Assembly: GCF_017308075.1 (NCBI RefSeq)
Contig: NZ_JAFKFX010000040.1
Location: forward strand, 1-64,000
Reading direction: 5' to 3'
DNA: 64,000 bases
From: Allobosea sp.
GTDB taxonomy: Bacteria > Pseudomonadota > Alphaproteobacteria > Rhizobiales > Beijerinckiaceae
In this document: one piece after another, positions 41,665 through 49,691 of the stretch
Layout: every line of letters begins with the position of its first letter
Position numbering within the stretch: position 1 is the stretch's first letter
Notes under the pieces: model-generated
What the model was told of the DNA's origin: nothing
Database searches by the model: none
Seen by the model: the letters and a program-made list of their open reading frames with translations, nothing else
Translations under genes and position numbers: made by a program

Positions 41665-44181
41665 GTGCCGAGCTTCTCGCGCAGCCTCGAACAGGCGCTA
41701 CACCGGGCCCTCGCGCTCGCCAATGAACGCCATCACGAATACGCCACGCTGGAGCACCTGTTGCTGGCCCTGGTCGACGACCAGGACGCCGCCGCGGTGA
41801 TGCGGGCGTGCAGCGTCGATCTCGACACGCTGCGCCGCAATCTCGTCGATTATATCGACGCGGAGCTGACCAATCTCGTCACCGACGGGCGCGACGATTC
41901 CAAGCCGACGGCGGGCTTCCAGCGCGTGATCCAGCGCGCGGTGATCCATGTCCAGTCCTCGGGCCGCGAGGAGGTGACCGGCGCCAATGTGCTCGTCGCC
42001 ATGTTCGCCGAGCGCGAGAGCCACGCCGCCTATTTCCTGCAGGAGCAGGACATGACCCGCTACGACGCGGTCAACTATATCAGCCACGGCATCGCCAAGC
42101 GCCCCGGCGCCGGCGAGACGCGCGCCGTGCGCGGTGCCGACGAGGAGCCGGAGCAGCAGCGCGAGCAGCGCTCCGATTCCGGCAATGACGGCGACAAGGA
42201 CAAGAAGAAGAAGGAAAGCGCGCTCGAAGCCTATTGCGTCAATCTCAACCGCAAGGCGCGCGACGGGCGCATCGATCCGCTGATCGGCCGTGAGGCCGAG
42301 GTGCAGCGCACCATCCAGATCCTCTGCCGCCGGCAGAAGAACAATCCGCTGCTGGTCGGCGAGCCCGGCGTCGGCAAGACCGCGATCGCCGAGGGGCTGG
42401 CGCTGAAGATCATCCGCGGCGAGGTACCAGAGGTACTCGAGGACGCGACGGTGTTCTCGCTCGACATGGGTACGCTGCTCGCCGGCACGCGCTATCGCGG
42501 CGATTTCGAGGAACGCCTCAAGCAGGTGATGAAGGAGATCGAGCAGCACCCGAAGGCGATCATGTTCATCGACGAGATCCATACGGTGATCGGCGCCGGT
42601 GCGACCTCGGGCGGTGCGATGGACGCCTCGAACCTCTTGAAGCCGGCGCTGGCCTCGGGCTCGCTGCGCTGCATCGGCTCGACCACCTACAAGGAATACC
42701 GCCAGTATTTCGAGAAGGACCGGGCGCTGGTCCGGCGCTTCCAGAAGATCGACGTCAACGAGCCGTCGATCCCGGACACGATCGAGATCCTGAGGGGGCT
42801 GAAGCCCTATTTCGAGGAGTTCCACAAGCTGCGCTACACCAACGACGCCATCAAGGCGGCGGTGGAGCTCTCGGCGCGCTACATCCACGACCGCAAGCTG
42901 CCGGACAAGGCGATCGACGTGATCGACGAGACCGGCGCCTCGCAGATGCTGGTGACCGAGGCCAAGCGCAAGAAGACGATCGGCGTCAAGGAGATCGAGG
43001 CGGCGATCGCGACGATGGCGCGCATCCCGGCCAAGACCGTCTCCAAGGACGATGCCGAGGTGCTGCGCAATCTCGAGACCACGCTGAAGCGCACCGTCTA
43101 CGGCCAGGAGAAGGCGATCGAGGCTTTGTCCTCCTCGATCAAGCTCGCCCGCGCCGGGCTGCGCGACGGCGAGAAGCCGATCGGTTGCTATCTCTTCGCC
43201 GGACCGACCGGTGTCGGCAAGACCGAGGTCGCGCGTCAGCTGGCCTCGTCGCTGGGCGTGGAGCTCGTGCGCTTCGACATGTCTGAATATATGGAGCGTC
43301 ACACCGTCTCGCGGCTGATCGGCGCGCCTCCCGGCTATGTCGGCTTCGATCAGGGCGGGCTGCTGACTGACCAGATCGACCAGCACCCGCATTGCGTGCT
43401 GCTGCTCGACGAGATCGAGAAGGCCCATCCCGACCTGTTCAACATCCTCCTGCAGGTGATGGACCACGGCAAGCTGACCGACAATAACGGCAAACAGGTC
43501 GATTTCAGGAACGTCATCCTGATCATGACCACCAATGCCGGGGCCGCCGATATGGCCAAGAACGCCTATGGTTTCACCCGCACCAAGCGCGAAGGTGACG
43601 ACCAGGAGGCGATCAACAAGCTGTTCGCGCCGGAATTCCGCAACCGGCTCGACGCGACGATCTCCTTCGGCCATCTGCCGAAAACGGTGGTGGCGCGGGT
43701 CGTCGACAAGTTCGTGCTGCAGCTCGAGGCCCAGCTCGCCGACCGCAACGTCACGATCGAGCTCTCGGACGAGGCGCGCGACTGGCTGGTCGAGAACGGC
43801 TATGACGAGGCGATGGGCGCGCGCCCGATGGCGCGGCTGATCCAGCAGACGATCAAGACGCCGCTCGCCGACGAGGTGCTGTTCGGCAGGCTGAAGAATG
43901 GCGGCGCGGTCAAGGTCGTGGTCGTCCAGTCCGAGACCGGCATCAAGGTGCTCGGCCTCGAATTCCCCGATGGGCCGGCCAAGCCCAAGCCGGAGAAGGA
44001 TGTCGCTGCCGCGGCCGAGAAAAGAACGCCGCGCAAGCCCCGCGCCAAGGGGGGCGCCAAGGCCAAGGCCGGCCCGGCCGGCAGCCTGAAGCGCGGCCCC
44101 AAGCCGGATGCGCCGGTCTCGCCGCCGAAAGCGGCGGGCAGCGTCCGCACCGTCCCGAAAGTCCCGTTGACGAAGGCCTGA
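41665..44181 (+). CDS. clpA: ATP-dependent Clp protease ATP-binding subunit ClpA
   Basis: An 838-residue AAA+ unfoldase. It has the N-terminal Clp repeat domain that binds ClpS, a first ATPase with Walker A GEPGVGKT (232-239) and Walker [11 protein letters not shown], and a second with [13 protein letters not shown] and [13 protein letters not shown]. The ClpP-docking IGF-type loop region lies in the second ATPase. It feeds substrates to ClpP. The start is GTG. The last 65 residues are a lysine/alanine/proline-rich tail ([20 protein letters not shown]) absent from the Escherichia coli protein. It follows clpS in an operon. Confidence 0.95.
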   Translation: MPSFSRSLEQALHRALALANERHHEYATLEHLLLALVDDQDAAAVMRACSVDLDTLRRNLVDYIDAELTNLVTDGRDDSKPTAGFQRVIQRAVIHVQSSGREEVTGANVLVAMFAERESHAAYFLQEQDMTRYDAVNYISHGIAKRPGAGETRAVRGADEEPEQQREQRSDSGNDGDKDKKKKESALEAYCVNLNRKARDGRIDPLIGREAEVQRTIQILCRRQKNNPLLVGEPGVGKTAIAEGLALKIIRGEVPEVLEDATVFSLDMGTLLAGTRYRGDFEERLKQVMKEIEQHPKAIMFIDEIHTVIGAGATSGGAMDASNLLKPALASGSLRCIGSTTYKEYRQYFEKDRALVRRFQKIDVNEPSIPDTIEILRGLKPYFEEFHKLRYTNDAIKAAVELSARYIHDRKLPDKAIDVIDETGASQMLVTEAKRKKTIGVKEIEAAIATMARIPAKTVSKDDAEVLRNLETTLKRTVYGQEKAIEALSSSIKLARAGLRDGEKPIGCYLFAGPTGVGKTEVARQLASSLGVELVRFDMSEYMERHTVSRLIGAPPGYVGFDQGGLLTDQIDQHPHCVLLLDEIEKAHPDLFNILLQVMDHGKLTDNNGKQVDFRNVILIMTTNAGAADMAKNAYGFTRTKREGDDQEAINKLFAPEFRNRLDATISFGHLPKTVVARVVDKFVLQLEAQLADRNVTIELSDEARDWLVENGYDEAMGARPMARLIQQTIKTPLADEVLFGRLKNGGAVKVVVVQSETGIKVLGLEFPDGPAKPKPEKDVAAAAEKRTPRKPRAKGGAKAKAGPAGSLKRGPKPDAPVSPPKAAGSVRTVPKVPLTKA

Positions 44182-44185
44182 GACC

Positions 44186-44464
44186 GTGTGGTTCCGACGC
44201 AAATCCGAGAGCGCATGGGCGCAGGATGGTGAAGCCACGGCTACGGCAGTGGCCGCCGCCGCGCCGAAGGAGAAGCTCGGCTGGTTCGAGAAGCGCGCCC
44301 GCCGCCGCCGGCGCCGCATCGTCTTCGAGGAAGTGCTGGGCTGGATCCTGGTCCCGGCATTCTTCTATCTGGGTTGGCTCGCCTATCAGGCCGTCGGCGG
44401 CGTGCCGAAGGAGATCGTCGACTTCGGGAACGAACTGCTCGGGCTGGCGCTGAAGAGCTTCTGA
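44186..44464 (+). CDS. Small membrane protein downstream of clpA
   Basis: A 92-residue protein starting MWFRRKSESAW, with a very basic stretch WFEKRARRRRRRIVFEEVLG and one hydrophobic segment WILVPAFFYLGWLAYQAVGG, then a helical end (IVDFGNELLGLALKSF). The GTG start is four bases after the clpA stop, so it is probably translated in the same operon. The positive residues before the membrane span predict a cytoplasmic N-terminus. I do not recognise the family and cannot assign a role. Confidence 0.65.
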   Translation: MWFRRKSESAWAQDGEATATAVAAAAPKEKLGWFEKRARRRRRRIVFEEVLGWILVPAFFYLGWLAYQAVGGVPKEIVDFGNELLGLALKSF

Positions 44465-44674
44465 CCGCGCCGTCGCTTGCGCCCGGCGCAGGCCCGAAGC
44501 GCGGCAAGGCCTCTGCCCCGCCGTGGCGGGAATGCGCATTAAGCATTCCTCGCTGGCCGGCCCGGCCTGCGCATGTCCGGTTCTTCGAGCATCCATGAGT
44601 CAACCTTCTCCCGAGCCGCAGCTCTCGACGCGCGCGCGAGCGCCGAGCCGGCCGGGCTCCGGCGCGGTGTCCGC

Positions 44675-45421
44675 ATGAGTTCGGCTGGCCGCTGGCAGTG
44701 GCTGCGCCCGGCGTTGATCGGCTTCCGCGACGCGCTGATGCTGCCGGCCTGGGTCGTCGGCCTCGGCCTGGTCGGCGTCGGCTCGCTGGCGCGCGATGTC
44801 GGATACCCCGTCGAGGTGGCGGTGCTGTCGACCCTGCTGGTCTGGGCCGGGCCGTCGCAGGTGCTGTTCTTCGCTTCGATCGCGGCCGGAGCCGCCTGGA
44901 GCGCGATCGCGCTGGCGATCGGTTTTGCCTCCCTGCGCTTCCTGCCGATGACGATCGCGCTCCTGCCGCTGCTGCGCCGGCCGGGGCAGGGCGTCGGCAT
45001 GCAGATCCTGCTCTCGCACTATGTCGCCGTCACCGCCTGGACCGAGGCGCTGCGCCGCCTGCCGGCACTGCCGCCGGAGCAGCGGCCGAGCTATTTCCTC
45101 GGCTTCGCCAATGCGCTGATCCTTGTCTCGGCGCTCTGCACCTATGCCGGCTACTATCTCGCCGGCGCGGTGCCGATTCCCATCGCGGCCGGACTTCTCG
45201 CCCTGTCGCCGATCTTCTTCATGACATCGCTGACGGTCGGGGTGCGTGGCTTCGGCGACGGGCTCGCCATCTTTCTCGGCCTCGCGCTGTCGCCGGTGGC
45301 GAGCTGGGCGATCGGCGGCGGCTTCGATCTGCTCGCCGCCGGCCTCGTCGGCGGGACGATCGCCTTCGCGGTGCAGCGCTGGCGTCGTCGTGCGATGGCA
45401 GGCGCAAAGGCCGGGACATGA
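44675..45421 (+). CDS. azlC: AzlC family branched-chain amino acid exporter, large subunit
   Basis: A membrane protein of about 248 residues with seven or so hydrophobic segments. Family motifs: GFRDALMLPAWVVGLGLVGV, LVWAGPSQVLFFASIAAG, LRFLPMTIALLPLLRRP and LTVGVRGFGDGLAIFLGLAL. AzlCD (BrnFE) pairs export branched-chain or similar amino acids. The start is uncertain: an earlier ATG adds 34 residues of low-complexity sequence that precede the first family block. The stop overlaps the ATG of azlD by four bases (ATGA). Confidence 0.85.
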   Translation: MSSAGRWQWLRPALIGFRDALMLPAWVVGLGLVGVGSLARDVGYPVEVAVLSTLLVWAGPSQVLFFASIAAGAAWSAIALAIGFASLRFLPMTIALLPLLRRPGQGVGMQILLSHYVAVTAWTEALRRLPALPPEQRPSYFLGFANALILVSALCTYAGYYLAGAVPIPIAAGLLALSPIFFMTSLTVGVRGFGDGLAIFLGLALSPVASWAIGGGFDLLAAGLVGGTIAFAVQRWRRRAMAGAKAGT

Positions 45422-45774
45422 CGGCGCCGATCGCTTTTCTCGACGGTCCCTGGTGGCCCTATCTGGCGCTGCTGCTCTTCGCGGTGATCCCGACCGAGAT
45501 GTGGCGCTGGCTCGCGGTCGCCTTCGCGCGTCGCCTCGACGACGGCTCGCCCTGGCTCGAATGGGTGCGGCTGGTCGCGACGGCGCTGCTAGCAGGCGTC
45601 GTCGCCAAGCTGATGCTGACACCGCCCGGCGTGCTGGCCGATGTGCCGCTGCTCGTCCGCCTTGCCGCGATCGCTGTCCCGGTCGCGATCGTGCGCTTGA
45701 CCAATCGCAGGGTGATGCTGGCGGTGGTCGCGGCCGAGGCGGTGCTGATCGGCGGGGCCTGGTGGCTGATATAG
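45418..45774 (+). CDS. azlD: AzlD family branched-chain amino acid exporter, small subunit
   Basis: A 118-residue membrane protein with about four hydrophobic segments: WWPYLALLLFAVIPTEMWRW, VRLVATALLAGVVAKLMLTP, VRLAAIAVPVAIVRL and VMLAVVAAEAVLIGGAWW. This is the small AzlD partner of AzlC, and the four-base overlap with the preceding gene means coupled translation. The ATG start is fixed by the overlap. Confidence 0.8.
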   Translation: MTAPIAFLDGPWWPYLALLLFAVIPTEMWRWLAVAFARRLDDGSPWLEWVRLVATALLAGVVAKLMLTPPGVLADVPLLVRLAAIAVPVAIVRLTNRRVMLAVVAAEAVLIGGAWWLI

Positions 45775-45907
45775 TGCGGCATCGCCACTTGTCTCGGCGA
45801 GCGCGGACCGATGATCCGCCGCCCTGCAACACAACCGGTTTCAGCCATGAAGCCGCACCGCCCTCCGAAACCGGGACGCGTTCTCCATGTAAGCCAGCAA
45901 TCGCATC

Positions 45908-46336
45908 GTGCTTTCCAGCGATCATGCCGCGATCCAGTTCCGGCAGGCCATCGCCGCTCATCTCGCGGCACTGGGCTGGGTGGTGGTCGACATCGGACCA
46001 TCGAGCCCGGAAAGCACGCCCTATCCCAGGCATGGCGAGGCGGCGGCGCGGCTCGTCGCCTCCGGCGAGTGCCGGTTCGGCATCATTCTGTGCGGCACCG
46101 GCCAGGGCATCATGATGGCGGCGAACAAGGTGAAGGGCATTCGTTGCGGCGTCTGCGCCGACACGTTTTCAGCCCGGATGATCCGACAGCACAACGACGC
46201 CAACATGCTCTCGCTCGGTGCGCGCGTGGTCGGCGAGGGGCTCGCGCTCGATATCGTCGACGCCTTCCTCTCGGCCGAATTCGAGGGTGGCCGCCATGCG
46301 ACGCGGGTCGCGATGATCGAGGCGCTTGAGGGCTAG
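45908..46336 (+). CDS. RpiB/LacA/LacB-family sugar-phosphate isomerase
   Basis: A 142-residue protein with the RpiB pattern: SSDHAAIQFRQAIAAHL, VVDIGPSSPESTPYPRHGEA, GIILCGTGQGIMMAANKVKG (catalytic cysteine in LCGTGQG), IRCGVCADTFSARMIRQHND and ANMLSLGARVVG. It interconverts ribose or allose 5/6-phosphates or similar. The start is odd: family proteins begin about two residues before SSDHA-like RI-V-L, but an in-frame stop lies five codons upstream of the only usable codon, GTG, giving MLSSDHA. No ribosome binding site is clear. Compare the start-codon finding below. Confidence 0.8.
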   Translation: MLSSDHAAIQFRQAIAAHLAALGWVVVDIGPSSPESTPYPRHGEAAARLVASGECRFGIILCGTGQGIMMAANKVKGIRCGVCADTFSARMIRQHNDANMLSLGARVVGEGLALDIVDAFLSAEFEGGRHATRVAMIEALEG

Positions 46337-46399
46337 CGCTCTCCTCGTTCCGGAGACGCTGGCTCGGCTCGGGTCGTGAGCGAGGCTGGAGCACCGGAG

Positions 46400-46447
46400 C
46401 CCCAGAATGGATTCCGGCGTTTCGCTTCGCGCCAGCCGGAATGACGG
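46400..46447. repeat. Short dispersed repeat fragment
   Basis: GGATTCCGGCGTTTCGCTTC, GCGCCAGCCGGAATGACGG: a short copy of the CCGGAATGACG repeat class, with imperfect inverted arms around TTCGCTTCGCG. It lies at the end of the ECF sigma gene. Confidence 0.5.
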
Positions 46448-46469
46448 TGAAAGTTGATCGGCATCTGTC

Positions 46470-47360
46470 CTATGCGTCCGACAGGTCGAGATGCCTGAGC
46501 TTGTCGGGATTGCGCACGATGTAGATCGCCTGGACGCGCCCGTCGCGGATATCGAGCGCGGTCGCCTGCAGGGTCTCGCCGCGTTCGAGGCTGAGATAGC
46601 CGGGCAGGCCGTTGATCAGCACCGGCTTGAACAGCGTGGTCGGCTTGTTGCGGTGGGCGAGCTTGGCGTTGATGCCGGCGAAGAAGCGCGAGACCCGGTC
46701 GATGCCGTAGAGCGGGTTGATCACCGCCAGAACCTTGCCGCCGCCATCGCTGTGGAAGGCGACATCCTGCGCGAGCAGGGCTTGGAGATCACTCGGATCG
46801 GCCTTGTGGGCCGCCTTGAAGAAGGCGTCGACGAAGCGCTTCGCCTCGACCGGGTCGACCTTGTTGCGCGGCGGCATGTCGATGCGGACATGCTCGCGCG
46901 CCCGCTTGGCGAGCTGGCGGCAGGCGCTCTCGCTGCGGTCGATGGTGCGGGCGATCTCGGCGAAATCCATCTCGAAAATGTCGTGCAGCAGGAAGGCGGC
47001 TCGCTCGAGCGGGGAGAGCCGCTCGAGCGCCAGCATCAGCGCGATCGGCGCATCGAGCCCGGCATCGGCCGGGACCTCGCCGCCGAGCGCCTCGACCAGC
47101 GGTTCCGGCAGCCAGGAGCCGACATAGAACTCGCGGCGGCTGCGGGCCGATTTCATCTGGTCGAGGCAGAGCCGCGTCACGATGCGCGCCAGGAAGGCGC
47201 GCGGCTGTGCGATCTCTGCCCGCTCGCTCTCGCGCCAGCGCAGCCAGGCCTCCTGCACGATATCCTCGGCATCGCTGACCGAACCGAGCATGCGATAGGC
47301 GAGGCGGGTCAGGAAGCGGCGATGGCTGTCGAACGGGTCGGTGGCAGGCGCTGAGGTCAT
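46470..47360 (-). CDS. ECF41-family RNA polymerase sigma factor with SnoaL-like C-terminal domain
   Basis: A 296-residue sigma factor. Sigma2 has MLGSVSDAEDIVQEAWLRWR, and sigma4 has LSPLERAAFLLHDIFEMDFAEIARTIDRS. Three signature motifs of ECF41 are present: WLPEP in the linker (83-87), DGGGK in the C-terminal NTF2/SnoaL-like domain (205-209) and NPDKL near the end (284-288). ECF41 sigma factors have no anti-sigma protein; their own C-terminal domain controls activity, and they typically adjoin carboxymuconolactone-decarboxylase, oxidoreductase or epimerase genes. Here two such genes lie directly upstream on the same strand (14 bases to the nearer one). This assignment is from motif recall, not from a search. 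Confidence 0.9.
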   Translation of the reverse strand: MTSAPATDPFDSHRRFLTRLAYRMLGSVSDAEDIVQEAWLRWRESERAEIAQPRAFLARIVTRLCLDQMKSARSRREFYVGSWLPEPLVEALGGEVPADAGLDAPIALMLALERLSPLERAAFLLHDIFEMDFAEIARTIDRSESACRQLAKRAREHVRIDMPPRNKVDPVEAKRFVDAFFKAAHKADPSDLQALLAQDVAFHSDGGGKVLAVINPLYGIDRVSRFFAGINAKLAHRNKPTTLFKPVLINGLPGYLSLERGETLQATALDIRDGRVQAIYIVRNPDKLRHLDLSDA

Positions 47361-47374
47361 CGCGGGTTCCGTCC

Positions 47375-47833
47375 TCAGGCCACGACCGCCCGGTCGTTCG
47401 GATGGGCCGAGCGGAAGCCGATGGCGATGCGGTTCCAGCTGTTGATCGTGGCGATCAGCATGGTGAGCTTCACCGTTTCCTCCGGGCTGAAATGGCGCTG
47501 CACCTCTTCATAGACCTCGTCCGGCGCGTGGGTCTGCGAGACCAGCGTCAGCGCGTCGGTCCAGGCGAGGGCGGCGCGCTCGCGCGGGCTATAGAGCGCC
47601 GACTCGTGCCAGGCGTCGAGCAGGAAGAGTCGCGCCGGGCTCTCGCCCTCTTTCATCGCGTCGGCGGAGTGCATGTGCAGGCAATAGGCGCAGCCATTGA
47701 TCTGCGAGGCCCGCATCTTCACCAGATGGATCAGGCCGTGTTCGAGCCCGCTCTCCTTGAGCGTCGCTTCGAGCGCGATCAGCGGCTTCATGGTGTCGGG
47801 CGCGGCGACATAGGGGTTCAGGCGCTTGGTCAT
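47375..47833 (-). CDS. Carboxymuconolactone decarboxylase / AhpD-like protein, copy 1
   Basis: A 152-residue protein: LNPYVAAPDTMKPLIALEAT, LVKMRASQINGCAYCLHMHS with the redox pair Cys48-Cys51 and His55, and HFSPEETVKLTMLIATINSW. The C-x-x-C...H site matches AhpD-like peroxidase-disulfide members of the CMD family. It lies just before the ECF41 sigma gene and 71 bases after a close paralogue; all three form an apparent operon. GGAGAT precedes the ATG. The substrate is unknown. Confidence 0.85.
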   Translation of the reverse strand: MTKRLNPYVAAPDTMKPLIALEATLKESGLEHGLIHLVKMRASQINGCAYCLHMHSADAMKEGESPARLFLLDAWHESALYSPRERAALAWTDALTLVSQTHAPDEVYEEVQRHFSPEETVKLTMLIATINSWNRIAIGFRSAHPNDRAVVA

Positions 47834-47904
47834 GGCGGGATCTCCGCAGGAGGGAAAAGCCCGGCCGGTGCGAAGCCGCGCCCGGCCGGCTGTACGAGTG
47901 CCGC

Positions 47905-48372
47905 TCAAGCCCCGGCTGTCTCGCGGCGACGATCCTGCGGATGGCGGGTGCGGAAGCCGGCATTGATCCGGTTCCAGACATTGATCATGCCGATGGCGAC
48001 GGAGAGATCGACGATCTCCTTCTCGCTGAAATGCTCGCGCAGTTCGGCGAAGGCCTCGTCGCTCGGGCTGCGCTCGGTGAGCCTTGTCAGCTCCTCGGTC
48101 CAGCGCAGGGCGGCGCGCTCACGCGGGGTGTAGAGCTCTGATTCTTCCCAGGCGCTGAGCAGGGTGATGCGAGCCTCGCTCTCGCCGGCCTTGCGCGCAT
48201 CGGCCATGTGCATGTGCAGGCAATAGGCGCAGCGGTTGAGCTGCGAGGCGCGGATCTTCACCAGCTCCTGGAGGCTATGTTCCAGCGGCGACTGGTTCAC
48301 ATAGTCCTGCAGGCCGCGCATGGCCGCGTAGGCGTCGGGGGCGGCCTGGAAGGCGTTGAGGCGTTGGGTCAT
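47905..48372 (-). CDS. Carboxymuconolactone decarboxylase / AhpD-like protein, copy 2
   Basis: A 155-residue paralogue of the next gene: LNAFQAAPDAYAAMRGLQDY, LVKIRASQLNRCAYCLHMHM with Cys48, Cys51 and His55, and REHFSEKEIVDLSVAIGMIN. It is the first gene of the ECF41 operon; the promoter site lies about 35 bases upstream of the ATG. The start is set by GGAG six bases ahead. The two copies share most residues near the active site but diverge elsewhere. Confidence 0.85.
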   Translation of the reverse strand: MTQRLNAFQAAPDAYAAMRGLQDYVNQSPLEHSLQELVKIRASQLNRCAYCLHMHMADARKAGESEARITLLSAWEESELYTPRERAALRWTEELTRLTERSPSDEAFAELREHFSEKEIVDLSVAIGMINVWNRINAGFRTRHPQDRRRETAGA

Positions 48373-48404
48373 CCTGGTCTCCATCATTGGCTGATGCAGA
48401 CCAG

Positions 48405-48431
48405 GACGAGGCAGCGTGCGGGCGCGTGACA
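48405..48431 (-). promoter_or_regulatory. Probable ECF41-dependent promoter
   Basis: On the minus strand TGTCACG is followed after 16 bases by CGTC. The published ECF41 consensus, as I recall it, is TGTCACA then about 16 bases then CGTC. Position and spacing suit transcription of the two CMD genes and the sigma gene, meaning autoregulation. Confidence 0.6.
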
Positions 48432-48453
48432 TGCGCCGCGAAATTTTTTCGGG

Positions 48454-48882
48454 TCAGGCGTCCTTGAGCGCGGCGCGGAGCTTCTCGGCGGCCTCGGTCA
48501 GCTCCTCGGGCTTGGCCATCACGCTCGCCGGCGGCTTCATCGCGATGCCGTCATGGCGCGGGATGACGTGGACATGAAGATGGAAGACGACCTGACCGCC
48601 GGCGCTCTCGTTGAACTGCTGCACCGTGATCCCGTCCGCCGCGAAAGCCTTCATCCCGGCCCGGGCGATGCGTTGCGAAACCTGGGCGACATGGGCGAGA
48701 TCGGCCGGCGCGACATCGAGCAGGTTGCGGGCCGGGTTCTTCGGGATGATCAGGGTGTGGCCGGGCGCGCGCGGCATGATGTCGAGGAAGGCCAGCGCCT
48801 TGTCGTCCTCATAGACGCGGTGGGCCGGCAATTCGCCGCGCAGGATCTTGGCGAAGATGTTGTTCTGGTCGTAGGCGATCAT
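48454..48882 (-). CDS. HIT family nucleotide-binding protein
   Basis: A 142-residue protein with the histidine triad HLHVHVIPRHD near residue 97, plus NNIFAKILRGELPAHRVYED and ALAFLDIMPRAPGHTLIIP, which mark the HinT/HIT branch. These enzymes hydrolyse AMP-lysyl or AMP-amide bonds or related nucleotides. The ATG follows ACCGCC and the family begins at MIAYDQNNIF; the earlier start adds unrelated residues. The C-terminal helix PEELTEAAEKLRAALKD is typical. Confidence 0.88.
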   Translation of the reverse strand: MIAYDQNNIFAKILRGELPAHRVYEDDKALAFLDIMPRAPGHTLIIPKNPARNLLDVAPADLAHVAQVSQRIARAGMKAFAADGITVQQFNESAGGQVVFHLHVHVIPRHDGIAMKPPASVMAKPEELTEAAEKLRAALKDA

Positions 48883-48935
48883 GGCGGTGGTTCCCGTATC
48901 TGGCGAGTGAAGCTGGGGCTGAGGGAGGCCTGAGG

Positions 48936-49691
48936 TCAAGCGATGGGCGCGCCGCCGAGCGGCAGCGTCTCGGTGATCCGGCTATCGAGCACGAGATCGT
49001 CGCTGGCGCCCATCAGCCAGAGCGCGTCGACCCGCAGGCGTAGCAGCGGCCTGTCCCACCAGCGCGCCAGCAGCGCGGCGAGGGCTCGCGTCTCCTGCGG
49101 GTCGAGATCGTCGATCAGGTTGTAGTAGCCGAGGAGGTAGAGGTCGCCGGCCGGGCGACCGAAGGCCTGCTGGATCTGCTGGAACGGGTTGAGGCCCGGC
49201 GCCTGCTGCGGATAGGCGCGCAGATAGAGCCGCCCACGATTGACGTTGCCGGAGAACAGGCCGCGCAATTCGACCTCGAAGGGCGCGATGGCGGCAAGCC
49301 GGGCGCGGATCTCCGGAGCGATCACGGGACGCTCGCTCCGGCCGAGCGAACCGACGATGGTGGCGTGCAGGCGTGCGGCGCGCTTCGGCAGCAGGTCCCA
49401 GGCGATCTTGCCGGCGAAGGGGCCGGCGCGCAGCTCGGCCTCGAGCGCGCGCCAGGCCGGCGAAGCGCCCGGTGCGTCTTCCGGAACCGGCATCACCAGC
49501 GAGAAGATCTCGGCATGGCGGCCCATTTCGTAGCCGCGATCGTCGAGCCGCGGGATCACCCGTGGATGCTCGGGCGCCAGCAAAGGCAGATGGGCGAGGC
49601 GGTAGCTCTCGTCGAGCGCCAGCGGTGAGGAGAAGTCGGTCAGGCTGCGGCGGTAGCCCAGCGTATCGTCGCTGCAGAACTCAGTCGGCAA
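48936..49691 (-). CDS. Hypothetical protein coupled to the FemAB-like gene
   Basis: A protein of about 251 residues that I do not recognise. Visible features: LHATIVGSLGRSERP near the middle, FEVELRGLFSGNVNRGRLYL, NPFQQIQQAFGRPAGDLYLL and a Trp/Arg-rich end LLARWWDRPLLRLRVDALWL. HAT in LHATIVGS recalls one half of a 2H phosphoesterase motif, but I cannot find the second half, so no function is claimed. The best start is TTG inside the end of the upstream gene, with GGAG six bases ahead, giving an 11-base overlap and probable coupled translation. Confidence 0.6.
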   Translation of the reverse strand: MPTEFCSDDTLGYRRSLTDFSSPLALDESYRLAHLPLLAPEHPRVIPRLDDRGYEMGRHAEIFSLVMPVPEDAPGASPAWRALEAELRAGPFAGKIAWDLLPKRAARLHATIVGSLGRSERPVIAPEIRARLAAIAPFEVELRGLFSGNVNRGRLYLRAYPQQAPGLNPFQQIQQAFGRPAGDLYLLGYYNLIDDLDPQETRALAALLARWWDRPLLRLRVDALWLMGASDDLVLDSRITETLPLGGAPIA

